Assembly: GCF_019578655.1 (NCBI RefSeq)
Contig: NC_063257.1
Coordinates: 29,626,362-29,690,361 of the forward strand
Direction: 5' to 3'
DNA length: 64,000 bases
Source of the DNA: Ricinus communis
Lineage: Eukaryota; Streptophyta; Magnoliopsida; Malpighiales; Euphorbiaceae
Both the position numbers and the translations under genes were made by a program. Shown here in pieces: positions 33,127-46,679 of this stretch; the first letter of the stretch is position 1, and each line of letters begins with the position of its first letter. The notes below the pieces were generated by a model that did not search any database, had not been told where the DNA came from, and saw only the letters and a list, made by a program, of their open reading frames with translations.

Positions 33127-36100
33127 ATGGATTCTAGCAATATAAACACTAGTAAAATGGTTAGTTTGAATGGTACTAACTATCATCTTTGAAAAAGGAA
33201 GATGAAAGATTTGTTGTATGTAAAAAGTTGGCATTTACCTGTGTTTAGTGCTGAGAAATCAGAAGGTAAAACTGATGAGCAATGGCAATTTGAGCATGAG
33301 CAAGTTTGTGGGTTTATTCGTCAATGGGTTGATGATAATGTTCTTAATCACATTAATGATGAAGTTCATGCAAAGTCTCTTTGGCAAAAACTTGAATCCC
33401 TTTATGCAAGCAAGTCTGGCAATAATAAATTGTACTTGATCAAACAGTTGATGGGGTTAAAGTATAGGGAAAGCAAGGCTTTGTCTGATCACTTAAATGA
33501 TTTGCATGGCATTATCCAACAATTGTCTGCCATGGAAATAAAATTTGATGATGAAATTCAGGGACTTTTGTTACTTGGTACTCTTCCTGATTCATGGGAC
33601 ACTTTTAGAATGACACTTTGTAATTCAGCACCACATGGCAAAGTCACTTTGGATTTTACTAAGGTTGGTATCTTGAATAAGGAGATAAGAAAGAAATCTC
33701 ATAGTGTGTCACCTTCTTCCGAAGAAGCTTATGTTGTTGAAAATAGGGGGAGAGGTAAAAGTAAAGGTCCTAGTGGCAGAGATAAGAGTAGAAGCAAGTC
33801 CCGTGGGAGATATAAAAACTTGAAGTGCCATTATTGTGATAAAATAGGTCATATTCAGAAGTACTGCTACAAAAGGGAAAAGAGAGAACAAGGGTGGCAA
33901 TGGTAAGCAAGATAAGAAGCAAGATCAGAAAGATCAAGATAATGATGATCGAGCTGCAACCACAACAGTTGATGATCTTATCATTGTACATGATGAGAGT
34001 TCTGTGAACCTAGCTAAATTTGAGACAAGTTGGGTGATTGATAGTGGAGCCTCACTTCATGTGACATCAAGAAAGGAATTCTTCACGTCTTATACACCAG
34101 GTGACTATGGGGTATTGAAGATGGGAAATGATGGTTTGGCTCAAGTTATTGGTGTTGGAGATGTTTGCTTGCTGACTGACATTGGAGCGAAGTTAGTGCT
34201 TAAGAATGTTCGACATGTCCCAGATATTCGATTGAACTTGATCTCCACTGACAAGCTCGATGACGAAGACTTTTGTAGTATCTTTCATAGTGGTCAGTGG
34301 AAACTCACTAAAGGTAAATTGGTGCTAGCTCATGGGAAGAAGCAAACAAGCCTGTATTTATTATAAGTCACAATTTCCATATATAGTGTTAATATAGCAG
34401 ATGATGATCCAACAAAGTTATGGCATAGTAGACTTGGCCATATGAGTGAAAAAGGGCTAAGTTGTTTGATCAAGAAGAATGCACTACCTGATTTGAAGAG
34501 TGCATATTTGAACAAATGTCCACATTGTTTCGCTGGAAAACAAAACAGAGTCTCTTTCAAGAGACACCCTCCATCGAGAAAATCAAGTTTGCTTGACCTT
34601 GTTCATTTTGATGTCTGTAGTCCTTTGAAAGTTAAAAATTTTAGTGGTGCACTTTACTTTGTGACCTTTATTGATGACTGTTTAAGAAAGTTGTGGGTGT
34701 ATGCTTTGAAAAGCAAAGATCAGGTACTTGATGTGTTCAAGCAATTTCAAGCTTTGGTTGAAAGGCAAACCAGTAGAAAGTTAAAGTGTCTACGCTCTGA
34801 TAATGGTGGTGAGTACATTGGACCGTTGGATGACTACTGTAAGTCATTGGGTATTAGACATCAGAGAACACCCAAGAAAACTCCACAGTTGAATGGCGTG
34901 GCAAAAAGAATGAACAGAACTTTGTTAGAGAGAATGAGGTGCATGCTTTCTGAGGCAAAGCTACCGAGACACTTTTAGGGTGAAGCTTTATTTACTGTTG
35001 TTCATGTGATTAATATGTCTCCTTGTGTTTCTTTAGATGGTGATGTTCCATACAAGGTTTGGTTCGGCAAGGAGGTTTCGTACAATCACTTACGTGTCTT
35101 CGTGTGTAAGCCATTTGTGCATGTTCCAAATGATGAAAGATCAAAGTTGGATTCTAAGACTCGCTAATGCATTTTTGTGGGTTATGGTCAAGACTAGTTT
35201 GGCTATAGGTTTTATGATCCTATAGAAAAGAAATTGATTCATAGTAGGGATGTAGTGTTTGTTGAAGATCAAACTATTGAAGATATTCAGAAGCTCAAGA
35301 GACTACATCTCATAATGGCTATGATTTGGTTGATTTGGATGTACCTCCTTTGAGTTATGCACCTACACTGGCTGAGGAGGTGCAAGGTAATGGTAATGAA
35401 GCCAGTGTTCTCGAGGTACATGATCCGGTTAATGATGTCACGACCCCACCCGTGGGCCCGTGACCGGCACTAGGGAATGGGTAGGCTTAAGGCCACCGAA
35501 ACCCGTAGTAAGCCTGACACTCACTGATTTAAACAAATCTCATCTCAAATTAATATTATTAAAACCACAAATTATCTTAATAGCTACATTCTACACAAAT
35601 ACTTCGGTCTGCCAGAAAAACTAGGCGAGACCTGAAACTCAGAAAATTTACAACTGATACATCTACTATTACTACTGCGGAGAATCTAAGATTTACCAAT
35701 TTACATACCAAATCAAATACTTCACCCGATGATGAAGGAGTTGGGTTACTGAATAGGAGTCGCGAGAGGACTAACAGTCACGAATCTGAAAAAACAGTAA
35801 AAATGAGACTGTCAGTCTCGAGAGTGAGTTAAAATCAAATAATCTGGGGACTATTGCATTCTTCTCAGAAAATATAGATTATTCAAATCAGTATATCAAA
35901 CCATGCACGTAAATACAATCCATATTATAATCATACCACAATAAATTAGTAAATGAATAAATAAAAATATATTTTTACTTTTACGGGACGAGTGGCTCGG
36001 TAGAACCCTAAACCCCAAATTCTAGTAGCCTTTCGGCTCTCTTAATCCAACAGGTCTGGCGCCCAGAGAGCAAGCTCGATCAGGGTCCTTACCTCCAGCC

Positions 36101-39100
36101 TGAACACTTGAATTCCAAATAAGCCGGCGCCCAGAGAGCATCGCTCGATCAGGGACCTTAACTCCGGCAATCAACTGAACTCAGCCCAGAGAGCAATGCT
36201 CGATCAGGGCAAACAAATCCATAATAATCTTATATCCATGATCATTACCGGTGCGCACGCGGTCCTGATGTAACCCATCAGGCGGCATGTTCTACAAGCC
36301 ACATTTCCCAATTCGCAATCATCACATATAATAAATATCATTATCTGATGAACTCAACCAACACATATCGAAATAAAGATTAAAGATTTAAGGTAAAACA
36401 ACGTGCAATTTGTGAGGGAAAAAAATAATAACGTTTATCTTATTATAACATACTAATAATAATATTTATATTATTTCAAATATTAATAATCAAGTGAAAT
36501 CATTTATTTTGCGATACTAATAATCATATTAAGCACAAATTCTAAATAGCATATTAAAATCAGACTAGCAATAGCGCAAAGATTAAATGACTTTAACTCA
36601 CAGGATTGGGCGACCTCCTAGCTCTGCTCCGGTGCCTCAGTTGGAGCGAGCCGAACAGACAGATCATCGAGACGCTCGATCGCTCGGTCGACTCGCCTCC
36701 GGCCGCCGGAGTCCGATCGACGATCAGGACACACCATCGGACTTACAACGACGCGCTGACGATGATCCCCGCTTCCAATTTTTCGATCTGACACCCGATC
36801 ATCCGGAGAGATTTGCGGACGATCTCGACCGTCGATTCGCAAACGAAGCCCGATCGCCACGAAACCGGTGCCATCGCGAAGCTTGAGATGAGGAGAGTCG
36901 GGATACATCCTCCGATCATCCATCCTCCGCCGGAGCTCGCCGGAAAAGCCAAAAACGCCGGCTGCCACCATTTTCTCTCTCCACCGGATCTTCCGTCTCC
37001 GGCCACCACAGGCGTTGCCGCTGCTGCCAAAAGAGAGCCCTTGCCGAGAGGAGCCGATCGCCACTCGACTCGGCCTGACCGCCGAAGCGGCCGGAGCGGC
37101 CTCCGGGCCGCTGCTCCTGCGATTTCCGCCAGACTGTCGTTCTCTCATGCCCTCACGGCCACCGCACTGGCCGCCACGACGCCGCCGCCTTCCTCCCCTT
37201 CTTCTTCGGCCATCGCCCTCTCTCTCTCTCTCCCGATCTACTTTCTCTCTCCCCGATTCCATTTCTTTCAATATCGACATTAGGCCCCCGAACTTTTCCT
37301 TACTACAATTTGGTCCCTCAACTTTCTTAATTACTTACAATTTCATCCTGCAGAATTCCAATTTAACCCCCAAACTTCTTTTTAGCCTTTCAATTAAGCC
37401 CTTAACTAATTAATTTGGGCCAAATCCGAATTATTGAAAATATACAATTACAAAAATACCCCTGACCGACATATTTATTTACAAAAATACCAAGCTCACA
37501 AATTTCCATTAAAACCCCATAAAAATAAAATTATACTTTCAATCCTTATTCCAAAATAATCCTCCAATTAAATCCTATACACAATTAAATTAAATAATCA
37601 ATTTCCAACTCAAAATTTAATACTACTAATCAATTATAATACCAATTTTTTCAAAATTCTTTTATAAAAACATCCTTTATAATTTCTTCCAAAAATTTTC
37701 AATATATAATTTTACTTATATAAATATGCATTTGGAAAAAATTTTGAATAACCAAAATATAATCATTTCTCAAATAATTTACTTGAATAATTTCTTAAAA
37801 TTTCAAACTAATTGGGTATAGAAAATAACTCATTTATTTATCTAACATGAACATTCAATATTTGTATTTAAATCATTCCAATTAAACCGAATAAAAATAA
37901 AGCTAAAATTAACTTAAATAAAAACTCATTATTAAATATATAAAAATTCCGAGTGTTACAAATGATGATGACAATGTTATTGAGATTGATCATCATGGCT
38001 CTCCTGAAGTTCAACCAGACCCTGTGAGAAGGTCTACCAGAGACCGAAACCCTTCTATGAGGTACCCTTCTTTTGATTATGTTTTCCTAACTGATGGGGG
38101 AGAACCTGAGTCTTTTGGTGAAGCTATGGATAGTGATGACAAGCAGTGTTGGATGGACGCAATGGAAGATGAAATGAAATCACTACATAATAATCATACA
38201 TTTGATCTCGTGAAGCTACTAAAGGGAGAGAAAGCTTTGAGGAATCGATGGGTTTACAAGCAAAAGCAAGATGAGAATGCAAAGAAATCACAATACAAAG
38301 CTAGACTTGTTGTAAAAGGTTGCAATCAGAGAAAAGGAGTAGACTTTGAAGAGATTTTTGCACCGATTGTTTGGGTCTTGCTGCTAGTCTTGTTTGGAAA
38401 TTGAGCAGTTGGATGTGAAGACCGCCTTCCTTCATGGTGACCTTGAAGAAGAAATTTACATGGAACAACCAGAGGGCTTCAAAGTCAGTGGCAAAGAAGA
38501 TTATGTGTGCAAATTGAAGAAGAGCTTGTATGGCCTAAAACAAGCTCCAAGACAATGGTATCGCAAGTTTGACTTCTTTATGGGGGTGCAAGGCTACTAG
38601 AAAACTTCTTGCGATCATTGTGTTTTCTTAAAAAAAAATTCTGACAAGGACTTTATCATTCTGCTACTTTATGTTGATGACATGCTTATTATTGGGCAAA
38701 ATGTGGCTAGAATTGTGAGTTTGAAGCAACCGTTGAGTAAGACTTTCTCTATGAAGGAACTGGGGCCAATAAAATACATTTTAGGCATGCGGATCATCCG
38801 TGATCGAGGGGCTCGAAGGTTGTGGTTGTCACAAGAAGCATATGTTCAGAAAGTGCTTCAGAGGTTCAGTATGGAGAAAGCAAAACCTGTGAGTACTTCT
38901 TTTACTTTACATTTTAAATTGAGTACTCAACAGAGTCCTTCCACTACTGAAGAGAAGGAAATTATGCAGCATGTCCCTTATGCTTCTGCCGTAGGTAGTT
39001 TAATGTATGCAATGGTTTGCACGAGGCCTGATATAGCTCATGCAGTTGGTTTGGTTAGTAGATTTCTCTCTAATCCGGAAAAACAGCATTGGAATGCAGT

Positions 39101-39641
39101 TAAGTGGATTATGAGATACCTAAGAGGCACTACAGATATGAAGCTTTGTTTTGAAAGTGACAAGGCTATTCTTGTTGGCTATTCAGATTCTGATATGGTA
39201 GGTGACATTGACTCTAGGAAGTCTACTTCGGGTTATATGATCACTTTTGTAAGGGGAGCAGTATCTTGGCAATCTAGGTTGCAGAAATGCGTGGCATTGT
39301 CTACTATTGAGTCGGAGTTCATTGCAGCGACAGAGGCATGTAAGGAATTGCTTTGGATGAAGCGATTTGTTCGTCAACTTGGATTTATACAAAAGAGGCA
39401 TGTGTTGTATTGTGACAATCAAAATGCAATTCATCTTGCTAAGAATTTCACTTTTCATGCTAAGTCTAAGCATATTGATGTGAGGTATCATTGGATACGT
39501 GATGTTCTTGATTCTAAGTTTCTTGAGCTTGAAAAGATTCACACTGATGATAATGGTTCCGACATGATGACTAAAGCATTTTCAAGGGGCAAGTTTGAGA
39601 CTTGTCGTTCGCTTGTCGGAATGGCAACCACCTCCGCATAG
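33127..39641 (+). pseudogene. Copia element 2 gag-pol, lightly degraded
   Basis: The start ATG at 33127 reads MDSSNINTSKMVSLNGTNYH, then a TGA at 33190 where Trp is expected. Gag continues to a CCHC knuckle near 33825 (CHYCDKIGHIQKYC). After a frameshift near 33900 the protease motif WVIDSGASLHVTS is at about 34030. Integrase spans 34430-35250 (HSRLGHMSEKG-like pre-finger, VTFIDDCLRKLWVY, LRSDNGGEY, stop at 34976). The nested solo LTR lies at 35436-37960. RT resumes at 38024 ([53 protein letters not shown]), and RNase H lies before the end at 39641 (SDSDMVGDIDSRKSTSGYMI, ALSTIESEFIAATEACKELL). A long open stretch of 319 codons (38682-39641) shows the decay is modest. Confidence 0.88.
35436..37960 (-). 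mobile_element. Solo LTR of a Tekay/Del-type chromovirus (copy 2)
   Basis: It is flanked by the TSD aatga (35431-35435 and 37961-37965). On the minus strand it begins TGTAACACTCGGAATTTTT and ends ggtcgtgaca. It belongs to the same family as 23255-26159 but lacks about 400 bp (the equivalent of roughly 24485-24880). The GC-rich part lies at about 36600-37260. Removing the LTR and one TSD reconnects the Copia 2 reading around the start of RT. Confidence 0.9.
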
Positions 39642-39657
39642 TCGGGAGGGGGAGATT
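39641..39657 (+). other. Polypurine tract of Copia element 2
   Basis: gtcgggagggggagatt lies immediately before the 3' LTR and after the RNase H stop codon. Confidence 0.85.
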
Positions 39658-40398
39658 TGTTGGGCTATGGGTCTCTTCCTATGTGGAGAAACCCATAACT
39701 ATGTGTGTTATTTTGGCCCAAAGTTAATAGCTTCCAAAAGAAGCTTGTTTTGTTGTTTTAGGAGAGCAACTCACGTGGGTGAAAGAAAGAAAAAGGTGGG
39801 CAGCAAAAAGGTGTGTTGTTTTTGCTGAATAAAAATAAAAGAAAACAATCTTGAAAATCATCTCCGATCGAAGCTCATCCGTAGTCCGATTTTGCTCAAC
39901 TTTTGACTGCACGTCTAGATCATCAGGGGCTTCAATTTGGGCTGCTTGGTTGTCATTTCGTGCTTCGGATAGTGAGATATGGCTGCTGGACGAAACTTTG
40001 CATTTTGGTGATATCTTTCACTTCTCTCTCTTTCATATGTTGTTAATTATGGTTGTTTATTGTTGGATAATTTGAGTAACCATTTGAGACTTGGAATTGG
40101 GTTTGTGTAACCTTTCTTTTATCATAATAAAAGCAATTGGGTGGACTCCTAATCGTCCAGTGGTTTTTACTCTTCACATCAAAGGGGTTTTCCACGTAAA
40201 ATCCTTGTGTCTTTGCTTGACTGTTTATATTGTCCAATTGCTTATCTTATTGTGATTATTTTGCTGGGATTGTGATTATACTTATTGCTGTGATATTGTT
40301 GGAGAATTCTGATTTTGGGAGATAAACAGTATACTGGGCATTTGTATTTGTGTTTGTTGATAAACAAACTAGTAGCAGGGACGAGTATTATCCCAATA
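39658..40398 (+). repeat. 3' LTR of Copia element 2
   Basis: It begins tgttgggctatgggtctc and ends ttatcccaata. The terminal ata differs from aca of the 5' copy by a point change. The right TSD copy ggttc follows. Confidence 0.9.
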
Positions 40399-40754
40399 GG
40401 TTCCTTGTTGTGTTTTTGCATGTGGAGAATAAAATCTCACTTCTTTATTTTGGAGTTAATTTTATTTTTGTTGAGTGAAACGGAGATGTTTCTTATTTGC
40501 TCAAAGCAGTTGAACAGCAATGCCCAATGTCTGCATATTTTCTAGGGATTGCGATGATAATTATAGGAAATATAAAAGAAGGCTGTGCATGTTGTCGCCT
40601 CGCTTGGGATGCTAATGGCAGGAATCCACCAATCCAATCAAGAAAAATGTTGTACCATATTTGTTTTCCATCAAATAATTCGTTTCCTATAGAGGTGTAT
40701 AGGATGTGCCCAAATGAGAATCATGAACCACTACGTGGATGTTGGTTGCAATAG

Positions 40755-43700
40755 CCGAAGGTATATCTAAAATGGAGTTGCTTCAATTGTTCCATCGATC
40801 TTGAAATTGATTCTCTCATAGATAGATTTGTATGTGTGTGTTTTTTATTTTTATGTTAGAAATGGGTTTCATAGATTTTTATGAATGAATTTTCAATTTT
40901 TGTGATTTTGACAATAGATTATTAACAGTACCTTTCTTGGTTAATTGTTGTTTGCTCTACCAATGTAAATAATGATATTAATGGGTTGGGAAGCACCTAG
41001 TACGGGATAATGATCTTAATGGATAGTATAGTTGAAAATCATCGTGGAATAGGGTTTAACACCCATTATTGCAGTTCCCTCGAGCCAAAGGAAAGAAGAT
41101 GGCATTTTTTAAAACATAATTTAGTACGATTTATTGCATTTTAATCATTCCTATTTTATTTAAGTTTCATCCTTCATCATATTTTTATTATGAGTATATG
41201 ATATTATATCAATCATGATAATGATATCAGTCATAGTTACACAACCTTCCCTTCATCTTGATGTATGAAAGATTAATAATTGAAAAGGATAATGACCTGC
41301 TAATGCATTTGAATTTGAATCGCTCATACCATCCAATACAATATGGACAGTTGATTTTTTTTTTTTTTTTTTTAAGTTATACTTAAATTTACAAGGATAA
41401 TAACTTGGTAATAGAAGTCATATTAAAAAAAAGAAAAAACCTTATCCTTACTATTGTTTTTTTATGTCAATTTTATTATTTTAGTGTGAGCATTAAAATA
41501 TTTATAAATAAATTAAATAAGTTATATAATAGGAAATCTTTTTAGAGAAGATAATCCAAAATCAACCAAAACGTTTATATTATTTTTTTCATTTGTTATA
41601 TAATTTATACCATATTATGTTTAAAATGATTAATTTTATAAACTTAAAGAAATGTGTTATATAATTGGTTAAATATTTACTAAATCAATACATTTTACAT
41701 AAAAAGATATTTTATGTGATATTCTTAGTTATTAAATACTTTTTTTGTATTTGGAATAATTTATTTTTTATATTGTGAAAATAAGAATTTTTGACAAGTG
41801 ATTGAAGAAATTACTTAATTTCATGAAAAAATTATAGAAGTTAAAAAGAGATTATAATGTAAATAATAAACAATTTATATAATGTTTTCATATATTATAC
41901 AAAATATTTTAAACTATTGAATTACAAAAATTTTATTGTAAAAAACTATTATATGTAAATATAATACTACCTAATTAATATTTAGTTTCTAAAATATTTA
42001 TTAAAAAAAAAAGTAACCTGCATTTCTGGTTCCAGGTTAATAAGTATTAGTTAAAAAAAATTATACACATTAATAGAAAAATTAAATTTTATATAATCTA
42101 ATATAAATCAACACCAAAGGCACCATACAGTTTACTTTTTTTCTTAATATCCAAGCAGCTTGTATTTTCAAATTAATTTAACATACTTTTAATTTTTAAA
42201 TATTTTTATGTGATACACGTACTGAAGTCATATATCAAAAAAGATATTAGAACAACACAAGAAAAACAATTTTTGGCCTTAGAATTATATAGGAAGACAT
42301 ATTGCACACTTGCCACACATACACATGGACACTTTAAAATGACAAATAAGATAGTTGATAGACACTCTAACATGAGAAATTACGCACCCGATGCAAAGAC
42401 ACACTTCACTTAATTTGCCACGTCTGCCAAATCGCATGGCTATTTCACCGCACTAAGTGAATTCTCAATTTTGCACCACTCTCGCTAAACATTCATTAAT
42501 TTGAAAAAGAATTACTTGTCATCAGTGCCTTGTCCGTTTGCGAAGGCTGTACCTTGGCCTAATAGGCTCGCTAGCTGTAGTGTAATTACCACATTGCTAC
42601 TAGGTTCACAAATATTGAGTCTCCTTCAATCTGAACTGAATTGGGGCTTCAAAATGATAATTCTTCTGTTAATGCACAAGTTAGAGTTTTTGCTAAACAC
42701 AAGTTAAAGTCTTCGGCTAATTATTAATTAAATTTTATGTTTTATATTTTTTAATTATTTTATTTAATTTTTTAAAAATTTAAAAACAAATATCTATGCT
42801 TTCATTTTATTTTCAAAAATAATTTTTAATAATAATTTTTTTAATTTTACAGTGAGAAAAATACCGCTATAGATTGATTGTATTTATTAAAAAAAATACA
42901 ACGAAGATTAGATAAAAAATGTGTGAAAGGATATACATATGTAAAATTTTTAATGGTTAGATTGTTACATTTAGGATAAACTTTTTACTAATTTCTAAAT
43001 ATTTTTTTTAGTAAGCAAATATAACTTGCAAACATCATCTTTTTTATTGTAAAATTGTAAAAGTTATTTGTTAAAAATGTTTTTGAAAATAAGTTAAAGA
43101 TATGGGTCTTTATTTTTAAAATATAAACAATTGAATATAATTGTAAAAAAAAAATATAAAGCTCAGGATTAATTTAATAATTAGGTTTAAAGTTTTTGCT
43201 AAATACATGAAGGGAAGAGCATTGTAATGGCATCGGTCTTTCAATAAAGTGAGGATTGATTGATGAGTCCCTGTGAGAGGAACAAGTGCAGGTTTGATAT
43301 GAAGACCTCCTGGTTTAAAGGTCAATTTTCCCCCTCAACTTGGAGTCAATGGCCAATTTATACGGATTTTAAATTTTTGGCCGATTTCACCCACCAACTT
43401 GGCAAAAACGATCAACTCAGTTTAAATTCTCACAAAATTAAGAGATTGGATTCCACGGATTATGCAAAGTTTGAGTTAGACAAACAAACAGGATATTTTC
43501 AGGATTATCTCAAAGAATTTAATATTCTCCAGCATAAAGTTATATTAACTTGAGTGGACTTAAACATGAGATTAAGATTCTTATAAGATGCTTTGTCTAA
43601 GCTCATTACAGCAATCTTATGCTAGAATGCAAGAATCCTACATCATGCAACTAAAACTTTTCTAAACTCGCTCACAAAAACCATTATTACTTCCCACTCT

Positions 43701-44948
43701 CAAGCCACCACTCTTACCTATTCCTAATTATACACAAAAACAAGGCATAAACAACTCAAAACAGTTCCAACACCTTTCTATTTGAAGAGATAAATAAGAA
43801 AAGAGCAAGAATTTATGCTTCTAGTGCAATGAGAAGGCTTTTTCCAAAGTCATCAATGCGAAAGGGGTAACACTAATAAGGAAATTAAATTCCTTTTCCT
43901 TTCATTTAAATTAGATTTAGCTTAACACCACTATAATCGTCTCCATCATCATTCACTACCCCATCAAACTATCAAACCTCAAACTCTCGAATGTGTTTTC
44001 TATAATAATCCAGTCTTGTAACAGTGTGAAATTTCAATAAATAGATAGAGAAGAAGAAGAAAAAAAATGTTACTTTAGTTATTGCAATAGAAGCCAAAAA
44101 GTAAGAGCTTCCCCAACAATGAATTTTATATATCGCTCTATGAAATTATAAATAATTAAATTTTAATTTTAATTTATCTTAAAATATATGTGTATTTTAA
44201 TAACATTATTCAATTTTTATTAATAAAAAAATAGAGAATGTGTAAAGAAATAGAATTTGACTCTTAAAAAAAAAAAAAAAAAAAGAAGAGAAACAATAAT
44301 ATATTCTTAACATTGTGTTTGGTTGAAATCTATAGAATTTATGAAATCTATTTGCAAATCTAAAATTTGTGTTTTGATTGAAATGAAAATTAATTTAGAA
44401 TTTCACATAATCAAACATGTGAAATTAGTTATAATTAAACTAAATTCTAACAAAATAGATAAAGTTTTCAAATGAATTTTACATTAATATTAATAAGTTT
44501 ATATATTTCATAACATCAAAATATCTCTTTTAACTTTAGTATTCTATTTTACTTTTCTCTCTACTATGTATGACAATGAATATGAGACGAGACGAAAAGG
44601 TATTTTAAAGGGAAAGGAAAAGAAAATTTTTACCTTATTGACATAAAAATAATTATTAAAGGGAAGGGAGGGAAATTAACTAATTTTGATTTTTTTATTA
44701 CAATAATAGAAATAAAAAGAATAATTAGTTATATTTTAATTTATTTTCATGAGTTGAAACTTTTTACTCTCTAAATTGGAGTGTAAACAATTTCAATTTT
44801 TATAAAGAAAATGAAGGGAAGTATTCCTCTTCAATTTCCTTCATCTCTTAAAAAATTTTATTAGGCAAACATCATTAGAACTAACTATCCATCTATTCTC
44901 TCCCCTTCACTTTAGATTCCCTCCATCAATGCATATATCTTTTTCTCT
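40755..44948. other. AT-rich intergenic region, no gene recognised
   Basis: The whole stretch is AT-rich, with homopolymer runs (T-run near 41355, A-run near 44265). Around 43260-43560 a 97-codon open frame (MSPCERNKCRFDMK...) begins with a phrase containing gtcaattttccccctcaactt, a kind of sequence often seen in plant repeats. I see no protein family in it. A possible gaagaagaagaa run is at 44050. No TSD-bounded element was detected, but divergent ones could be missed. Confidence 0.4.
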
Positions 44949-46290
44949 CAAATAAGTAGAGATGGCATAGTCTTAACCGAACCTAGAAGCCCAATCCGAC
45001 TCGCCTGAAATTCAACCCATTCGAACCTAGATTTTAATATAAAATTATAGACCCAAACATGAAATGACCCGAAACCATCCAAATCCAAAATGACCCAGAC
45101 CCGAAATGATCCGAATCCGAGACCAGATCTAAGACTCGATAATACCCAAATTTTATTACCAACACAACCTGCTTAAATATAACTTTTCATTAAAATAAAA
45201 TAGCATTTTGGTGACATTTGATTATCATATATATCTAATTTTGATACTAATTTTTTTAATATATTTTATTTTCAATTAGAACTTTAAAAAATATTCAATT
45301 AGAAATTTAAAAAATATCTTTTGTAATATTATTTCTAAATTTCTAATCTTTTAAAATTATTACTTTTAAATTGTTAATCATTAAACAAAATAACTAACTT
45401 GAATTTATATATATATATATTATTTAAAAATAAAAATATTAAAAAATAATCAAATGAAATAATTGAAGTTAAGAATCTTGTAATTTAGTTTAATTTCTAT
45501 TTGATTTTTCTTTAAAGAAAAGGTAAAATTATTTTATGTGATATATATGTAAAAAAATATTTGAGATTTTGAGTAAAAAAATTAAATTAATAATTATAAA
45601 TGGTTTTGTTTATAAAAGTCAAGAAATTTAATTGATAATGAAAAACTAACTAAATAAAATTTTGATCTTAACACCATTTTGAATTTAAATTTTTTAATTT
45701 ACAACACTTTTGTAAGTAAATTAAGTAATTAAGTTAATTATTCTTAAATTAATAAAACTTGTATTCTTTTATTCTTTTTCTTTTATTTTTAAAGAAAAAT
45801 CCAAGGTAAACAAAAATGATAATTCAACAAAGAGGCGATCATACAGATATAAGGTAGAAGATAGTCCCCCATAATACATAAATTTGAACTTCAGATCTTC
45901 AACTATAAAATTTTTAAAAATTAAATATATAAAATTTTACTAGATAAAATTCATGAGATCAAAAAAATAAGATGAGATAAATTAATTATAAAATTTAACT
46001 TAAATCCGATGAGTTAATCCAAAATTCGACCCAAAATTCAAGGTAATCCGAACTAGATTTTATCTGAATCTGGCTCGAACCAAACACGTAATGATCCGAA
46101 TTCGAAAAAGAAGTAAGGCTACAAAGACCCGAAATCTAATCCAACTCGAACCCGAAACTAGCAAAATTCAACTTCATCCGAACCTGAAAGTACCTAAACC
46201 AGAAATGGCCAAATCCAAAATAATCTGAAACCCAAAACAATCTTAGCTGAACCCAACTCAATCCGCTCATTTGCCATCTCTACAAATAAG
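44949..46290. mobile_element. Non-autonomous hAT-superfamily transposon with perfect TIRs and 8-bp TSD
   Basis: The element proper is 44957-46282 (1326 bp). Its ends are tagagatggca and tgccatctcta, an 11-bp perfect terminal inverted repeat, flanked by a perfect 8-bp TSD caaataag (44949-44956 and 46283-46290). TAGRGATGGCA-type termini with 8-bp TSDs are characteristic of hAT elements. No transposase frame is present. Both subterminal regions (44975-45140 and 46020-46260) are crowded with gacccgaa / tccgaa words, all in the same orientation. The centre is AT-rich with an (at)n run near 45410. Confidence 0.92.
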
Positions 46291-46674
46291 AGTGTGACTT
46301 TTAAAAGATCTTAGAAAAGAAGGATTATCTAAAGTCTTAGAGTTTTAATTTTTTATTATATTCTTTATAATAAAAATTAAACATAATTTAAATTTTTTAT
46401 TATATTATTTATAATAAGAAAAAAACATAATTTGAGAACTTGTTGGGTATTACAATAGTGAAGCCAGTAGAGGCTGCCATCGCAGCAGCCATTGTTGTAA
46501 TTTTCTAGTACTTCTGATTATTTGTTATTCTTGGATTTTTTTTTCCTGTGAGTGGTTGTGGTGGTGATGAATTTGGAGAAGCTTCCTTTGATTGAATCAG
46601 AAAACCAGTTTGAAGGATGATTTCAAAAGAATTGAAACAAATTAAAGTAGCTCAGTTCAAATCTCTACTGAAAA
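46291..46674. other. Spacer left of Copia element 3
   Basis: Nothing is recognised with confidence. 46440-46570 is less AT-rich (gccagtagaggctgccatcgcagcagcc) and might be an exon or UTR relic, but no family match is visible. Confidence 0.35.
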
Positions 46675-46679
46675 GATAC

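Larger units (their letters stand above)
32340..40403 (+). mobile_element. Ty1/Copia element 2, Tnt1/Tork type, with nested solo LTR
   Basis: The element proper is 32345-40398, flanked by the TSD ggttc at 32340-32344 and 40399-40403. LTRs of 742 and 741 bp begin tgttgggctatggg and end ccca(a)ca/ata. Primer site and polypurine tract are both present. Gag resembles the Tnt1/Tork group (W...M.DLL, LW..LESLY.SK). A 2525-bp solo LTR (35436-37960) lies between integrase and RT. Close similarity of the LTRs argues for a fairly recent insertion. Confidence 0.92.
31688..40754 (+). pseudogene. F-box-like gene split by Copia element 2
   Basis: The 5' part (31688-31903) encodes MENLHFQLLPLDVMSAIIDA, then a block with KDIYNFLLYCKAFNKAAKHI. 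This is an F-box-like LP.D....I....L....L.CK..N.A pattern. The 3' part (40399-40754) follows Copia 2 after the repeated TSD ggttc and reads on in the same frame: RFLVVFLHVENKISLLYFGV, then YLLKAVEQQCPMSAYFLGIA. That layout, an N-terminal F-box plus a short Sel1-like helical part and a Cys-containing tail, suits the intronless plant F-box proteins of the At1g67623/At2g35280 type, which are putative substrate adaptors of SCF ubiquitin ligases. Apart from the insertion there is a TGA at 40476-40478. Part of the gene is also duplicated (see 31740-32620). The family call is moderate. Confidence 0.6.

Noticed and set aside
36587..37413. 220-codon minus-strand frame and overlapping + strand frames
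   Set aside because: Same explanation: GC-rich LTR segment of copy 2. Arg/Pro/Ser-rich low-complexity translations without conserved motifs.
43260..43553. 97-codon open frame as a gene
   Set aside because: No family resemblance or promoter, and its start resembles repetitive non-coding sequence. A frame of this length is expected by chance in 4 kb.
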